In this document: in pieces, positions 52,943-64,000 of the stretch
Position numbering within the stretch: position 1 is the stretch's first letter
Layout of the letters: each line of letters opens with the position of its first letter
NCBI GenBank assembly: GCA_021464415.1
Contig: CM038471.1
Span: 15,166,422-15,230,421, forward strand
Direction of reading: 5' to 3'
DNA: 64,000 nt
Origin: Lonicera japonica
Taxonomy: Eukaryota > Streptophyta > Magnoliopsida > Dipsacales > Caprifoliaceae
Notes under the pieces: model-generated
The model's input: the letters and a program-made list of their open reading frames with translations, nothing else
Databases searched by the model: none
Told to the model about the DNA's origin: nothing
Translations under genes and position numbers: made by a program

Positions 52943-53761
52943 GGCCTTTTTGAGTTGTCCCCCTATTTATAATGCAAAATTAGAGATACCCCTATTCTCA
53001 TAATCCTTTAACTTAACCCCTAGGATTTGATGAACCTTTAACCTAGTCCAAAATTTTCTTACACCGACCATTTTGGCCCCATCTTCAGCCTTATGCCATG
53101 TTCAACCTTAAGCCATCTTCTTCGTCGCTACACAAGAACCCTAATTTTCCCCATCTAAACCTAAGCCTATACCCAAATGCAACAAATCTTACCGATATCT
53201 TTACAAATCTCACTTTTTCTCTTTAAACCTAAATCAAATATACAAATCTCACTCTCTCTAATACTCTTCTTTTTCTCTCTACAATCTCACCACACATCTA
53301 AGTCTCTTTGTGACAGGCCCATTTTTCAGTGGTGTGCGGATGTAATAGATCCAATTTTCGGTGGTGGTGTGGATTTTAGGGATTTTGCCCTATTTTCTTT
53401 TTCTTGAGAGAGAAGATTAATCTAGAGAGAGAAAGATCTGGTGGTACGTTCCATTTACGGAAAGAAGGATCAAAATCTGATGACGCTCTTCATCAAACGT
53501 GGGTTCGTGATGGAGCATGGGATTTAGTGTTGATTGTGGGGTTTGAATTCTAGAGAGAGAAAGTTGGGTGGGTCTTTTGTTTAAAGAGAGAAATAGAGTT
53601 AGGGTTCATGATGAGGATGGGAGTATTTTGGTCCATTGGAAAAAAAAGTAATGGTGTTAGAGATATGTCAAATCCTGGGGGGTAAGTAAAAGGATTATGA
53701 AAGTGGGTTATCTCTAATTTCACATTATAAATAGGGTTTAAGGGGAAACTAAAGTAAGCCT
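52943..53761. mobile_element. long-TIR element, ~820 bp, sibling of 40345-42035
   Basis: Left CCCTATTTATAATGCAAAATTAGAGATA and right (inverted) CCCTATTTATAATGTGAAATTAGAGATA begin about 100 bp of inverted repeat including AACCCCTAGGATTTGA against TCAAATCCTGGGGGGT. The interior shares AAATCTCACTTTTTCTCT with the 40-kb copy. A 9-bp target duplication is not clean (GAAAGCAGT against GAAAGAAAA). No transposase. Confidence 0.65.
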
Positions 53762-54233
53762 AGAAAGAAAAGTTTATTTCCCAAGTCTTAATTTACATCC
53801 TAGAGATCACAAGTTGAATCTTCGTAAGGCCATCTCTCATTGTGTGATGGGCATCAGAGGTCTAAATGCATCCTCGGAGATTAAGTACTACCTCATTTAC
53901 CAAAAAATCATACTGACATGCATTGAATGGGTATATTCTTACTGAAAATTCTTGTGAAGGCACAACTCACAAATGGGCCATTTAAGGCATGCCTATGGTA
54001 AGAATATGCGGTAAAAAATTAGGTTAGAAAAGCATTTTTTTGGAGATTAATCAACTGCTCTGATGAATTTTCTCTAGGACGGTGGAAATGTTGAAGGAAA
54101 GAAAATTAGGGAGGATGAATTTTCCATTCCTAAAGGAAGGAAAGGGTAAGAGGCATGAATAGCAAAGATAAACTTTTCCTTTGTTTGATAAAAGGAAAAA
54201 TGATAGTAAAGATAAGTTCAAGTACTAACTAGG
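53762..54233. other. inter-element spacer, no gene seen
   Basis: Non-coding. A box B-like AAGTTGAATCTTCG near 53810 hints at a SINE remnant, but without a tail or target duplication. Confidence 0.3.
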
Positions 54234-54949
54234 TGTCAAACCATAATGCGTGAGAAGCCTAACACTAGGAGGTAAGGCGATGCGGCCCTTTGTACGGTAC
54301 TAATAGGTTCCCTGAATCTACACAGGTATGTGAGGGTGTTGTTCAGTGTCTAGTTCTCCGTTCCACTGCATGTTGCCCCTGGAGTTAGGCTAGCCCGAAC
54401 CCGAGGCCCACAGGGTGCCAGGCACCTCACAAGGTTGAGAGTTTTACCCTGTGACAATGTGGGTCAGAGCTTGGTTGGCAAATCTAGAGAGATAAGCGAC
54501 GACACTGCCAGCACCAGTGGAATAGGAGTTGGTGACAATCGGATGACATTGAATCGCGGAGCAAAGGTGGAGGGCACGCATTATGACTTTGTTGGGGGCA
54601 AGAAAGCATCACGCAAGTGAAGGAAGTAATGTACTCGTGTAAGAGGTCGCCTGTGGAGGTAATGCGAGTACTGATTAGAAGCCACAAGGTCAAAGCCTAC
54701 AATGAGGGCGTTGCAGATTTGGGTGGGGGAGAATGTCATACCCTATTGCGTAAGAAGCCTAACACCAGGAGGAAATGCGATGTGGCCCTTTGTACGGTAC
54801 TAATGGTTTCCCTTATCTACACATGTATGGGAAGGTGTTTTTCGGTGTCTTGTTTTGCGTTCCGCTAGGTGTTTCGATTGGAGTTAGGCTAACCCGGACC
54901 ATAGGCCCACCGGGTGTCGGGCACTGGGTGGGGTCGAGAGTTTTATGTA
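54234..54949 (+). mobile_element. TRIM with two ~220-bp LTRs
   Basis: LTRs lie at 54234-54456 (TGTCAAACC...GTGACA) and 54734 to about 54949 (TGTCATACC...TTTTATG). They share GAAGCCTAACAC.AGGAGG and GCCCTTTGTACGGTACTAAT. After the left LTR comes ATGTGGGTCAGAGCTTGG, a decayed Met-tRNA primer site. Before the right one is GGGTGGGGGAGAA, a purine tract. The interior is 277 bp and non-coding. The right LTR lost its last bases. CTAGG/GTAGG flanks may be the target duplication. Confidence 0.8.
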
Positions 54950-55399
54950 GGATATATTTGGTCATTCTTTCAACTTTTGCTCCCATTTTTGAAGGGATTA
55001 TATTTGGTGGACTAGGTCTACTTAAAAGGAAAAAGCATGCCTACAGTTTTCTTTCCTTTCATTTCTCCTTGCACCAAACAAGGGAAATTTGACACTTTCT
55101 CCTTACTTCCAATTTTCCCTCCAATAGAGCATAAGAGGGTTGGATATCCCATATTATTAGTGTTTTCTTATCTTTCTCATAAAATAAATTTTATAATTCC
55201 TTATAGTACTTCCAATATCTAACAATGTTAAGAAATTGTTAAAGCTCTTAGTGTTAATTTACATGATTGTCCATTTAGGCTCTGTTCGATAATAAGTTAG
55301 AAAGTGATAACTAAAAGGATTGATTTTTGTGAGAAGTTAGAAAATAAGTATAGTGATCTCTCCATCTCATGCTTACTTTTTTGAGTTGATGTTTTCTAT

Positions 55400-55815
55400 C
55401 TTTTATTTTTATTTCTTTTGTGAAAAAATTTTGTTGCTCACCCACAAAGAAATTTTTTTTCCCTAGAAAAATTGAAAAGGCAATACGACATATGAAAAGC
55501 ATCACTCAACTCATTTTTCAACTTCTTACAAAAAATCGTGTTTTTGCTATCATTTTTATCAAACAGAACCTTATTGATGAATTCTACACTCCAAATATTC
55601 ATTGAATGCCGATTTCTCATATCCTTTGATAGCAAGATTACTATTGTATCTTTATTGGGGATAGAAGGAGTAAGAGCATCTCTAGCCATTATATAAAATT
55701 TAATGTATAAATTCTACTTGTTAACGTATTTTTATACAAAATATCAAATAATAAATATCAGTTCCAATAGAAATTTTGCAAACTTGTGTAAAATTTGAAA
55801 ACCTAATAACAAACA
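55400..55815. repeat. continuation of the third kinase-copy 3' flank
   Basis: ATCAAACAGAACCTTATTGATGAATTC, AGCAAGATTACTAT.GTATCTTTATTGGGGAT and GAATTT(A)ATGTATAAAT match 19795-20080 in order. It is interrupted at 55816 by a long LTR and resumes at 61716. Confidence 0.75.
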
Positions 55816-57347
55816 TGTAATACCTCGTGTTCCTTTTTCAGCGTTAACCTTTTCTTAAGCCCGTTAAGGCTTAATCTCCGTTGAAGAGCAAGCATTGGGT
55901 TCAGAGCCCTTTGTATTTGACTCGATACCTCTAGCATGCCATGTTAGACATATTAAGTTTGAGGGAACAATCATTATGTTATTCGGGTGGTTCCGGTTGA
56001 AACCGATGTGTAAATCACGTGTTTTGACTTTTCGCAATTTGTCGATTTCTGGCCAACTTTGAAAGGCCATAACTTCTTCATTCGATGTTCAGATTACTCA
56101 TCATTTGTGTCCATGTCTTCATTTCTTTCCCCTCTACAACTTTCGTGTTTAGGCCGAGTTGAGATTCAGCCATTTCGAGGTCCATTTCGTGTTTAGAAAG
56201 TCAGTTGTTAGTACAGTGACCTCCATGATCGATCATGGGTCCTCCTAGTGCACTAATTTTCAGTTCATGAGCGATCATGGTTCACCTGGAAGTCGATTTT
56301 GACGATATTTAACTTGTTTTTCAGCTATTTGACACCCCTATACCCCTATTTTCGAGCACATAGCATCAAAAGGAGTGAGGGAGAGACTTAAGGGAGATCT
56401 AGAGAGAAAGAGACAAGAGATTCCACACATCTTCACCCCTTCCGAGATTTGAGTTTCAAAACACCTCCTCTATCACTATTCATCGTCTTCCACCTACGTC
56501 TTCGTGCATGGAGTTAGGAGGCAAGCTAGGGTTTTGGCGATATGATGTCTACGCTTCCTCAACTCCTCGATCATGCTTCTCTAAGGTGGGAACACTAGTA
56601 CTAAACCCTTGATTTCAAATTATTACTCGTTGAATTATAGTTTTGAACTCAAATTGGGGATTTACATCAAAACCACATGTTGTTTACATCTCATGGGGTT
56701 TAGGCTAGGTAAATCTTAGATTAATGATGCATATAGATAAATTATCACTTCGATATCATCGATAATCACTTCTTACCATACTATGAGCCTTGTTCTTTCA
56801 CATACACATCATACCCACTTAGTAGCCTAAGGAATGAACTAGGCTAGAGGGGATTTCTGGATTAATACTTGGATTATGGTTGATTATGGATTACATGGAA
56901 TAGTTATGCACGTATACGTACATAGTTAAGAGTTTTGAACATTATCCATGTGTGTTGAACCGAGAACCCGTTAGGGCGTAATGAAATACAACAACCCTTG
57001 AGTCTAAAGCCTTGTACGATGCATGGTAGGCACTAATAACAAGGACATGACCTAGATGCTATCTAATGATGTAATAAACATTGTTGATGGGGCATATGTT
57101 GCCTTTATTGGGATTGTGTATAGATAAGAAGAGTCATATGTACACTTGTTGAACTAGAAACGCGATTACTAAGTCTTGGCTTGACGACATGGTTAGAGAA
57201 CCGTCATAATGTACAATGGCCTTAGTTTGATACACATGACACATAATGAGATGTAATATACTGATAATGAATCAATTGGCCGAATAATGGGAATTATTAG
57301 TTAAACGATAAGGTCTTGGATAATTGGATCGATAATAATGATGAATG

Positions 57348-58821
57348 TGTTAGAGTGATATACTAAAAGCCATATTTTCCTTATTGATTTGGATATGTTA
57401 TAAACTTGGTTTTGCTATTTGAATGAGAATCTTTATGGGCAATGGTTGCATTATATTATTTATTTAAATATTGTGCATGTGTGTCTTTTATTCTATATAG
57501 TAGATGATTTGGTGTGTAGAGTATAGTGTACACACAGAAGATCATATCATCGGTTCTTGTGGAATATAAGTTTAATGGTTCACAGTCTTTTAGATGGAAT
57601 TGGACACCCATCGGTAGGATTTTAGCACAAGTTTTAGTAGTTTATCTTGACTACAGGAAATGGTATAGTTTTAACTCGTTGTGTTAGTACACTTTGTGTG
57701 TATTGAATAGGACCAGTTTGGGTTAATTGTTTTTATAATGACTATATAAAACAATTTAAAATTCGATGGTTATTATGATTACTTATGCTCTTAATCTTGA
57801 AATAATTAATAGACATATATATGTAGTGTTTGTTGTTTTGACTCATTAAGAGTGAGATTCATTTATGGATCAATAATCTTCGTGAATTGAACGACAACAC
57901 TATATGTATGATGAATATTAATTATTGACGAAATCCACGTCCCGGTATAGGGATTGATGATAGCCCTTTGAGAAGCTTATACGTTTTGATCATATCAAAC
58001 CCTACAGGTGGATTATGTTAATTTGACATGTCAAATAAGTTAAGTGGTAGGTTCAAGGATTAAGAAGTTATTTAAATATAATTGTCAGTAATTTAATTTA
58101 AATGAGAGTTATTTGTAATCTTAACGTGGGGAGAATAATAAATATTTAATAATAAGGAGCTCAAAATATAATTTTGAGATAAGGACGGGAGTGCAATTAT
58201 AATTCTTTAGTAGTGTGAATTATAACTTATGGAATGAACTAATTTATAGTGGAATTATGATTTCAACTTTCCATAAGAAGCCCAAACATTTATTTCTCCT
58301 TTTAAGGTTCCTATCGTAACCTTATATATACGCCGGCCTTGTCTCTTCTCGATTTAACAATAATTCTCATGAGTTAAGATTTGTTCTATTGAGAGAGGAG
58401 AAAATATTGGTCATACCATAGCCCACACTTAGTGCAAGATTTGATGGGAGAAGGAATACGATAGAAGATCTTTAGGTTTTCGATACTGCAGTCGTAAATC
58501 AATCGTAACTTTTGATTGCACCATTGGATCAGGCTGACGTTTTGATATGTCGTTCAGAACGCAAAGTTAACATTATTGGGCGAAAAATCAGGACGAGCAT
58601 AAGTCATTTTGGTGGCAAAAACAATCTATTTTCGCAGCCTAGCGAGAATTAAAAAATCTGAGCAAATTGCAATCTAATGCTTTTCAAACCCTAGTCTCCT
58701 CATATGGATTCTCTACATGATCCACAAAGGTGAAATTCGATTATTCTTATAGGGTTTTAGCAAAAGTATTTTGTTCAATCTATACGCAATATCAAACGAT
58801 CCTGTATTTATTTCTTCATCA
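57348..58821 (+). repeat. nested solo LTR, 1,474 bp (Angela-like copia by appearance)
   Basis: Starts TGTTAGAGTGATATAC, ends TTTCTTCATCA, and is flanked by perfect GAATG duplications (57343-57347 and 58822-58826). It contains AAGATCATATCATCGGTTCTTGTGG and GAATATAAG words that I associate with Angela-type copia LTRs; that family call is tentative. No internal domain. Confidence 0.8.
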
Positions 58822-59395
58822 GAATGAATATTGATGAACTATGATATTACTAACGATTATGAGTAGTGGGCAATGGTATGATATTGTATACGTAATTGCG
58901 AGGATTGCCATATTATGTGAAAATGCTCAGACGATGAGCATACGAATTATAAGCGTGATGACAATGCTTGTGTTAGTAGTGTAATGATGATTATAATGAT
59001 GACGATTATGTGATTGTATATATATTTGTTAGCCATACGTATGACGAATGATGTGATTGATGATTTATATATATTATGATTTATATATATCACACGTATC
59101 GTGTGACTGGACCGGGTAGCTCCCGGCGACTCGAAGACGGGCCGCCTATTTGTCGCCCCTGGGTGAAAATTCTTAAACCGTGCAAGGAAAAAAGAAGCCG
59201 GTGATTCTACCGGTGGTTGTGGTTTTCCACAAAGGAGAGCCCACTCTATATATCTTGCATTCGCACAGGACTATGTGTTTTGGGTTAGATGAGTTTTCCT
59301 AGTAGCGGAGCAAGTCCCGTGTGCCACTACTTACCCATTTTGTGAGTTCCAGGGAAGTAGTTGGGCTACTAATGGTCATTACCATGCTAAGGTAT

Positions 59396-60131
59396 TGATG
59401 AGCCTGAGGATAGCACAAGAGCTGGATCATGGAGTGAAGACTATACAGATCCCATCCGGGTTCCAAGTGGTCCAATCACCCGAGCTAGAGCCAAGAAGAT
59501 CAAGGAAGCACTCATGGTCGTGGTCCAAGAGTTGATGAATAAAGCTGGAGCTTGGAGAAGTATTCATGGAGATGGAGAACAAGAATGGAGAATAATGCTT
59601 AGCCAAGAAGACGTAGAATAATTAGGGCGTTTTATTATTGTTTTTATTTTTATTTGCAGCCCAAGGAATATGTATAATTAGTATTTTGAGTGATGGGCCT
59701 GCTAAGAGTGTTTTTGGGCTTATTTAGAGAGCTCCATTATTTTGTTGCCTTAGAATTGGGCTTGTTTGGTTATTTTCGTTTTTAGGGTTTGATTAGGGTT
59801 TTCTCTTCTCCTCCTATTTAAAGGAGGCAACTCTAATGTTTGGAGGCATCCTTGTTTTATCAATACGAATTTGAGTGTGTTTTTCACCTCTTGTGTTCTA
59901 AGAACACCTTAAACAGCCAGAATTTAATTCTTGTTGTTCTTCGACTTATCAATCAATTAATCCGTCAATTGATTGTTTGTCTTCGACTATACCAAGGTTC
60001 ATTCTCATTTTAGGGATTGGGTCGAGGTTCCACCTCCATCATCTTCGCGTGATTCCAAAGTTCTTACGTATTCAACGTCAAGGGTCGCGGATTCGTCATA
60101 TTGGATAGAAATACGGTCGCGATTCACATCA
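59396..60131 (+). repeat. nested solo LTR, 736 bp, same family as 34976-35682
   Basis: Starts TGATGAGCCTGAGG, ends TTCACATCA, and is flanked by perfect GGTAT duplications (59391-59395, 60132-60136). It is collinear with 34976-35682 (GGATCATGGAGTGAAG, CCAAGTGG.CCAATCAC, GGGATTGGGTCGAGGTTCC). The TATTTAAAGGAG promoter-like element is conserved. Confidence 0.85.
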
Positions 60132-61715
60132 GGTATCACCTGTTGTAGTTCTTTCCAGAGTGTCGATGTGGTTTATATGAGGTGTTCTCCTCGTTAACTA
60201 TTCGGAGTGTTGTTCCTGAGAAAGTGACCGTCACGTGGGTTATCTCCGAATGAACTACTTGGAGAACCAAGTCCTTGAGCCACTCCCCACTCGAAAGAGA
60301 CATAGATAAGAGCCTTGGACCCTTCGGGATCCGTTGTTTTGGGCTTAGATGTACTGACCGTGGGGTGAAACCGAGGCATTATGCAGGAGACGTGATACGA
60401 GAGTTGTTGTGAGATTGTGATTACGCTATTATTATTATTGTTGTTGTTGTTGTTGTTGTATCGTATCATGTCTCGTATTGATTTATGTACCTTGCCTTGG
60501 TTATGATGTAAATGATGTATGGACTTAGGCGGACGCTATTAAACATAACAGGGCATACATAGAGAATTGTCGAGCCTTTTATAGTGTATCAATATGTAAA
60601 GTGGAAAGAGATAATTACTATTGAATTTAGAGATGATGTATGGATATGTAGACGCATATGGATTACGGAATAGTTAGCCCGATCATAATGCATATAATAT
60701 ACTAATAATTAAAGTGGAAATTATCACTAAAGTAATAGCTAAATAAGAGAATATCATGGTGTGACGCGCTAGAAGGATAAGCCAGCGATAGAGCCTTCTA
60801 AGACGGCCAAGTATAGAATCCATAACACACTATAATTAAAGGGAAATAATAAATACTTGGCCAATAAGTTATGTCTTACGGAATAAGGACCGGATAGCAT
60901 AGAAGAGTGTGGAGTTACACTTGAGAGTGGATAATTTGTAGCATGTCGAACCTTAGGAAGCTAGAGTTTGATACGAGGTGACTTTAGACTAGTGATCTCC
61001 TCGAGTTGTATAAATTCTGTGGAGTTTTATCTTATGGATGGTTAGAGGAAAGATCGGGTAGTCGGGTAAATGGCTTTCCGGGTAACTATGATATAAGTTC
61101 TAGTGGGGTTCGCATGCACCCGTGTATAATTGCATTGCATTAAAGTAAAGTATTTTCTATATAAAGATGCACGCATGTGTGTTTGCAATGAGTATTTTCT
61201 AAACAAAACTTATATAGTTCCCATTGAGCCCGGATTTGCTTATTCTCTCCTTTAACCAGTTTTGCAGGTTAGGCTTTGGGGATTGGTGCGTGATACTCTT
61301 TCATAGGAAGCATCTGATGTCCATAGAAACTTTGGGTCCATAGACAAATGACCATGTGCATAATTTTTATTATGTTAAACTCTTTGTAATTATGTATGGA
61401 CTTTACAATTATTTTCAGTGATGGATTCTAGATTTGTATAAATGGTTTTTATATATGTTGAGTAGATTTGAAATTGTGGTTGAGTGTGATTATTCGTATT
61501 AAAATTGTTTTCAACCTTATAGGGTGGTTTGTTACTGAAATAAACTCCACATGCCGGGATTTTATAAAATGAGTTTTTAAACAGGATTTTATTTTATTTA
61601 AGAAAAAGATTTTAAAAGTTGTGGTTTTTATAGTTTAACCCGCTGTTATGCACGGCATCCGTGATTAACTGGGTCCCGAAGGTATAAATCCCAGAATGGA
61701 ATTCGGGGCGTGACA

Positions 61716-62212
61716 AAACATGTTACATGTCACTTTACATATATTATTTCTCATAATATTTTCTTGAATGTTTTTAACACATAATTTTTTGATAACAATT
61801 GCTCTTGTTTAATAGGCTTTGATTAATATATTTGAAATATATAATTTTTACTAACATTCATGTTTTGTATTAATAGTTAAAATATTTTTGAAGTTCTTCA
61901 CATAGAATTGAGGAGACGGACATGTGATGTGGTAGTGTAAAATATGTGTGTATTTTACGCATCTATTTTATACAAAACTGATTTTTACTCAACTGGTGGT
62001 GCACTTTCTTTTTTCTCGATTACAAGATAGATTCATTGATATTATTTTCCTCAAAATCATGAATAGTATTATTTTTTATTTTTTAATGCAAGTGAAAATA
62101 TATAACTGTTGAATGCAACTTTTTGAATAACACAGGTTGATTATATATATATATATATATATTTCAAAATTTAGTCAAGGAAGTTGTGAACTTGTTCTTA
62201 TTGGGTTTGATT
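61716..62212. repeat. third kinase-copy 3' flank, continued
   Basis: Matches 20081-20440 (TAATATTTTCTTGAATG, GTGAAAATATATAACTGTT, TTCAAAATTTAGTC) with indels and a (TA)n expansion at 62141-62161. It ends at the TRIM target site. Confidence 0.75.
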
Positions 62213-63323
62213 TGTTAAGATTATAGAAAAGAGATAAATATTATTGAATTGATTGTATGAATTTACTGTATTGAATTGAATACAACATAAAAGGGAGAGC
62301 TCTATTTATAGAGATTTACAAGACAATATAAAATGAAAGAACTAATTTAGCCTAACTATGCAATACAATAAGGAAACAAAATAGTATTGTGAATGGAGTA
62401 ACTAGAATAAGGAAATAAAATAAAATAAAATAAATAAGGAAATCTTACACCCCCCCTCTCAAACTCAAGAAGGCTTTGAAAGCATTATGAGTTTGGACAC
62501 GAGAAAGTAAAATTTATACCAACTTTAGTTTGGAAAGGCGAACGAGCTGGGTAGACAAACTAGCATATAGGCGAACGAGGACAGGCAAGTCGACAAGGAG
62601 AACTGAGTTTTCGAGAATTTCGATAGATAGAGCCAACAAGGATGACAGGTCCGGTGTAGAAAATCTAGAATATAAAATCTGGGTCGAACAACTGGAATAG
62701 AAAATCTAGGTAGAAAAACTGGAATAGAAAATTTAGGTAGAAGGAAAATCTGGATATTGGAACAAAGATCTTAGGGCGATGGATAAAAACTAAATCTAAA
62801 TACGTGAATAGTAAACGAATATTATGCTTAACACCCTCCTTCACGTGCGACCACATACTTGTACGTGAAGAGCGGACGGGAACAAGATTACACAAAACAA
62901 ACAAATTTCAGATTAATAGATGGGGGATGGAGATGAAGGTGAAGGTTTGATGGAGATGAAGGTTTGGATGGTGAACGATGAACAGTGGTTTTGGATTGAT
63001 TGTGGATAGGTGAGTCGGCGAGGAAGTGATGAGGCGCGAAAGGATTGTATTACTGGTCATGGTCTAGCAGAAGGTCAAGAGAATCTTACACCTCTTATGC
63101 CATGTTAAGATTATAGAAAAGAGAGAAATATAATTGAATTGATTGTATGAATTGATTATATTGAATATTACATAAAGGGAGAAGCTATATTTATAGAGCC
63201 TTAGAGAAAATAACTAATCTAGCCTAACTATGCAATATAATAAAGAAAATAGATAATATTGTGAATAGAATAATTAGAATAAGGAAATAAAATAAATAAA
63301 TAAATAAATAAGGAAACCTAACA
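62213..63323 (-). mobile_element. 1.1-kb TRIM with tRNA-Met primer site
   Basis: LTRs lie at 62213-62449 and 63103-63323, both starting TGTTAAGATTATAGAAAAGAG and ending in CTTACA / CCTAACA. On the minus strand the interior begins TGGCATAAGAGGTG (decayed TGGTATCAGAG primer site, 63089-63102) and ends GAGAGGGGGGG (purine tract). The flanks are TGATT (62208-62212) and TGACT (63324-63328). The equivalent empty site in copy 2 reads TGACTTACATC. The interior is 653 bp and non-coding. Confidence 0.85.
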
Positions 63324-64000
63324 TGACTCACATCTCTACCACTCACTAGCCGGCTTTGTAGACTTTGTTCCTTTCTAGAAATTAGGAAACGCTAATAGTA
63401 TGTAAACAAATACGGTAACCCTTTTATATCATTTGTCTCTTAGAGGGATTTAAAATTGTACAAAATAAGATTTGAACATGCTCTTGACAAGAGTTTGAAC
63501 TTATATTTTTGCCGTCCTCGAATCCTCTCTAAAGACTTACTTTAGCTTTGAATTCAATATACCTCTCATGGAGTCCTGCATTTTTTTTATTATTTTGTGA
63601 AACTCGCATTCTCAGTTTTGAACCCGTGAGGCATGCGCTATACTAGAAACTTGTGTGCCTAATGAGGATAAATATCTAAACAAGCTCCTCGTTAAAATAT
63701 CCAAATTTGTCAACCAAACCTCATAGAGGTATTTTTGAAATAAATTTAAAGTACGGGGGAAGGTTATTGTAATTTGTCTTGATACAATGAAGAATATTAT
63801 AATACTCCTTAAATTGATAGTAAGTTAGTACTTCTTAAATAACTTATTGAGACATTTCGAGAAATATTAATTTAAGATTAAGGAAGTTAAACAAACCCGA
63901 AAGGTTACTGTAATTGTTCCCTCTTGACTATAACCTTGAGATACATGTATTGTGATTTCGGAATTAATAATTCCACAATGATATAGACACAATATATAAA
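63324..64000. repeat. third kinase-copy 3' flank, final part
   Basis: Collinear with about 20435-21060 (CATCTCTACC, GTACGGGG, TTGATACAATGAAG, ATTGTTCCCTCTTGA). Near 63949-63984 a ~36-bp imperfect hairpin (ATTGTG...GGAATTA/TAATTCC..ACAAT) is present that copy 2 lacks. Confidence 0.75.

Larger units (their letters stand above)
55816..61715 (+). repeat. solo LTR of about 3.7 kb (5.9 kb with nested insertions)
   Basis: It starts TGTAATACCTCGTG and ends GGGGCGTGACA, flanked by perfect 5-bp duplications AAACA (55811-55815, 61716-61720). The unoccupied site is visible at about 20080. Removing two nested solo LTRs (57348-58821, 59396-60131) leaves about 3,680 bp with no coding domain, so I read it as a solo LTR. 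The termini and length fit long-LTR gypsy chromoviruses of the Tekay/Del type, which is inference. A decayed partial copy lies at 22300-23548. Confidence 0.75.

Noticed and set aside
60194..60469. minus-strand ORF with an Asn run
   Set aside because: The Asn run is the translation of a (GTT)n/(ATT)n microsatellite inside a long LTR.
62665..62904. minus-strand ORF in the TRIM interior as a retroviral-type protein
   Set aside because: Too short, Phe-rich repeat composition, no gag or pol motif; TRIM interiors are non-coding.

Overview
The window is nuclear DNA from a flowering plant, very probably a eudicot. It is AT-rich, and the genes have short GT-AG introns. It carries a TIR-NB-LRR (TNL) resistance gene, a class absent from grasses, plus plant-type LTR retrotransposons, TRIMs, LINEs, a SINE and Mutator-like elements. 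There is no rRNA, no CRISPR and no operon structure.

Layout: (1) 1-9.9 kb holds small transposons, one small conserved-looking gene in three putative exons (4096-5326), and a decayed L1-type LINE tail on the minus strand. (2) 9.9-11.9 kb is an RTE-type LINE with one in-frame stop. (3) 12-20 kb is a tandem duplication of about 4 kb. Each unit ends in a membrane-anchored Lr10-like receptor kinase (14416-15635 and 18345-19686). A Mutator-like element with a perfect 9-bp target duplication sits in unit 1 and a SINE in unit 2. (4) 25.6-46 kb is one minus-strand TNL gene. Its TIR and NB-ARC exons (43.3-46 kb) are separated from its LRR exons (25.6-27.2 kb) by a 16-kb intron. That intron holds a Ty3/gypsy element interrupted by a Ty1/copia element in gag and by a 479-bp TRIM in protease. 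The copia element is itself interrupted by a solo LTR. A long-TIR element containing another LTR is also in the intron. (5) 47.6-51.9 kb is a large long-TIR-like element holding fold-back MITEs, a ~420-bp palindrome, an array of short CTCG...CGAG hairpins and a Mutator-like element with a captured-looking ORF. (6) 51.9-64 kb is a broken third copy of the kinase unit. Roughly 2 kb of kinase 3' end and flank have been stretched to about 12 kb by nested TEs, including a ~3.7-kb solo LTR that contains two further solo LTRs, and two TRIMs.

The functional theme is innate immunity: two receptor-like kinases and a TNL, with tandem duplication and heavy TE turnover. All ages, families and splice sites were judged by eye. 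No database search or alignment program was used. LTR boundaries supported by target-site duplications are firm; other TE edges are approximate.
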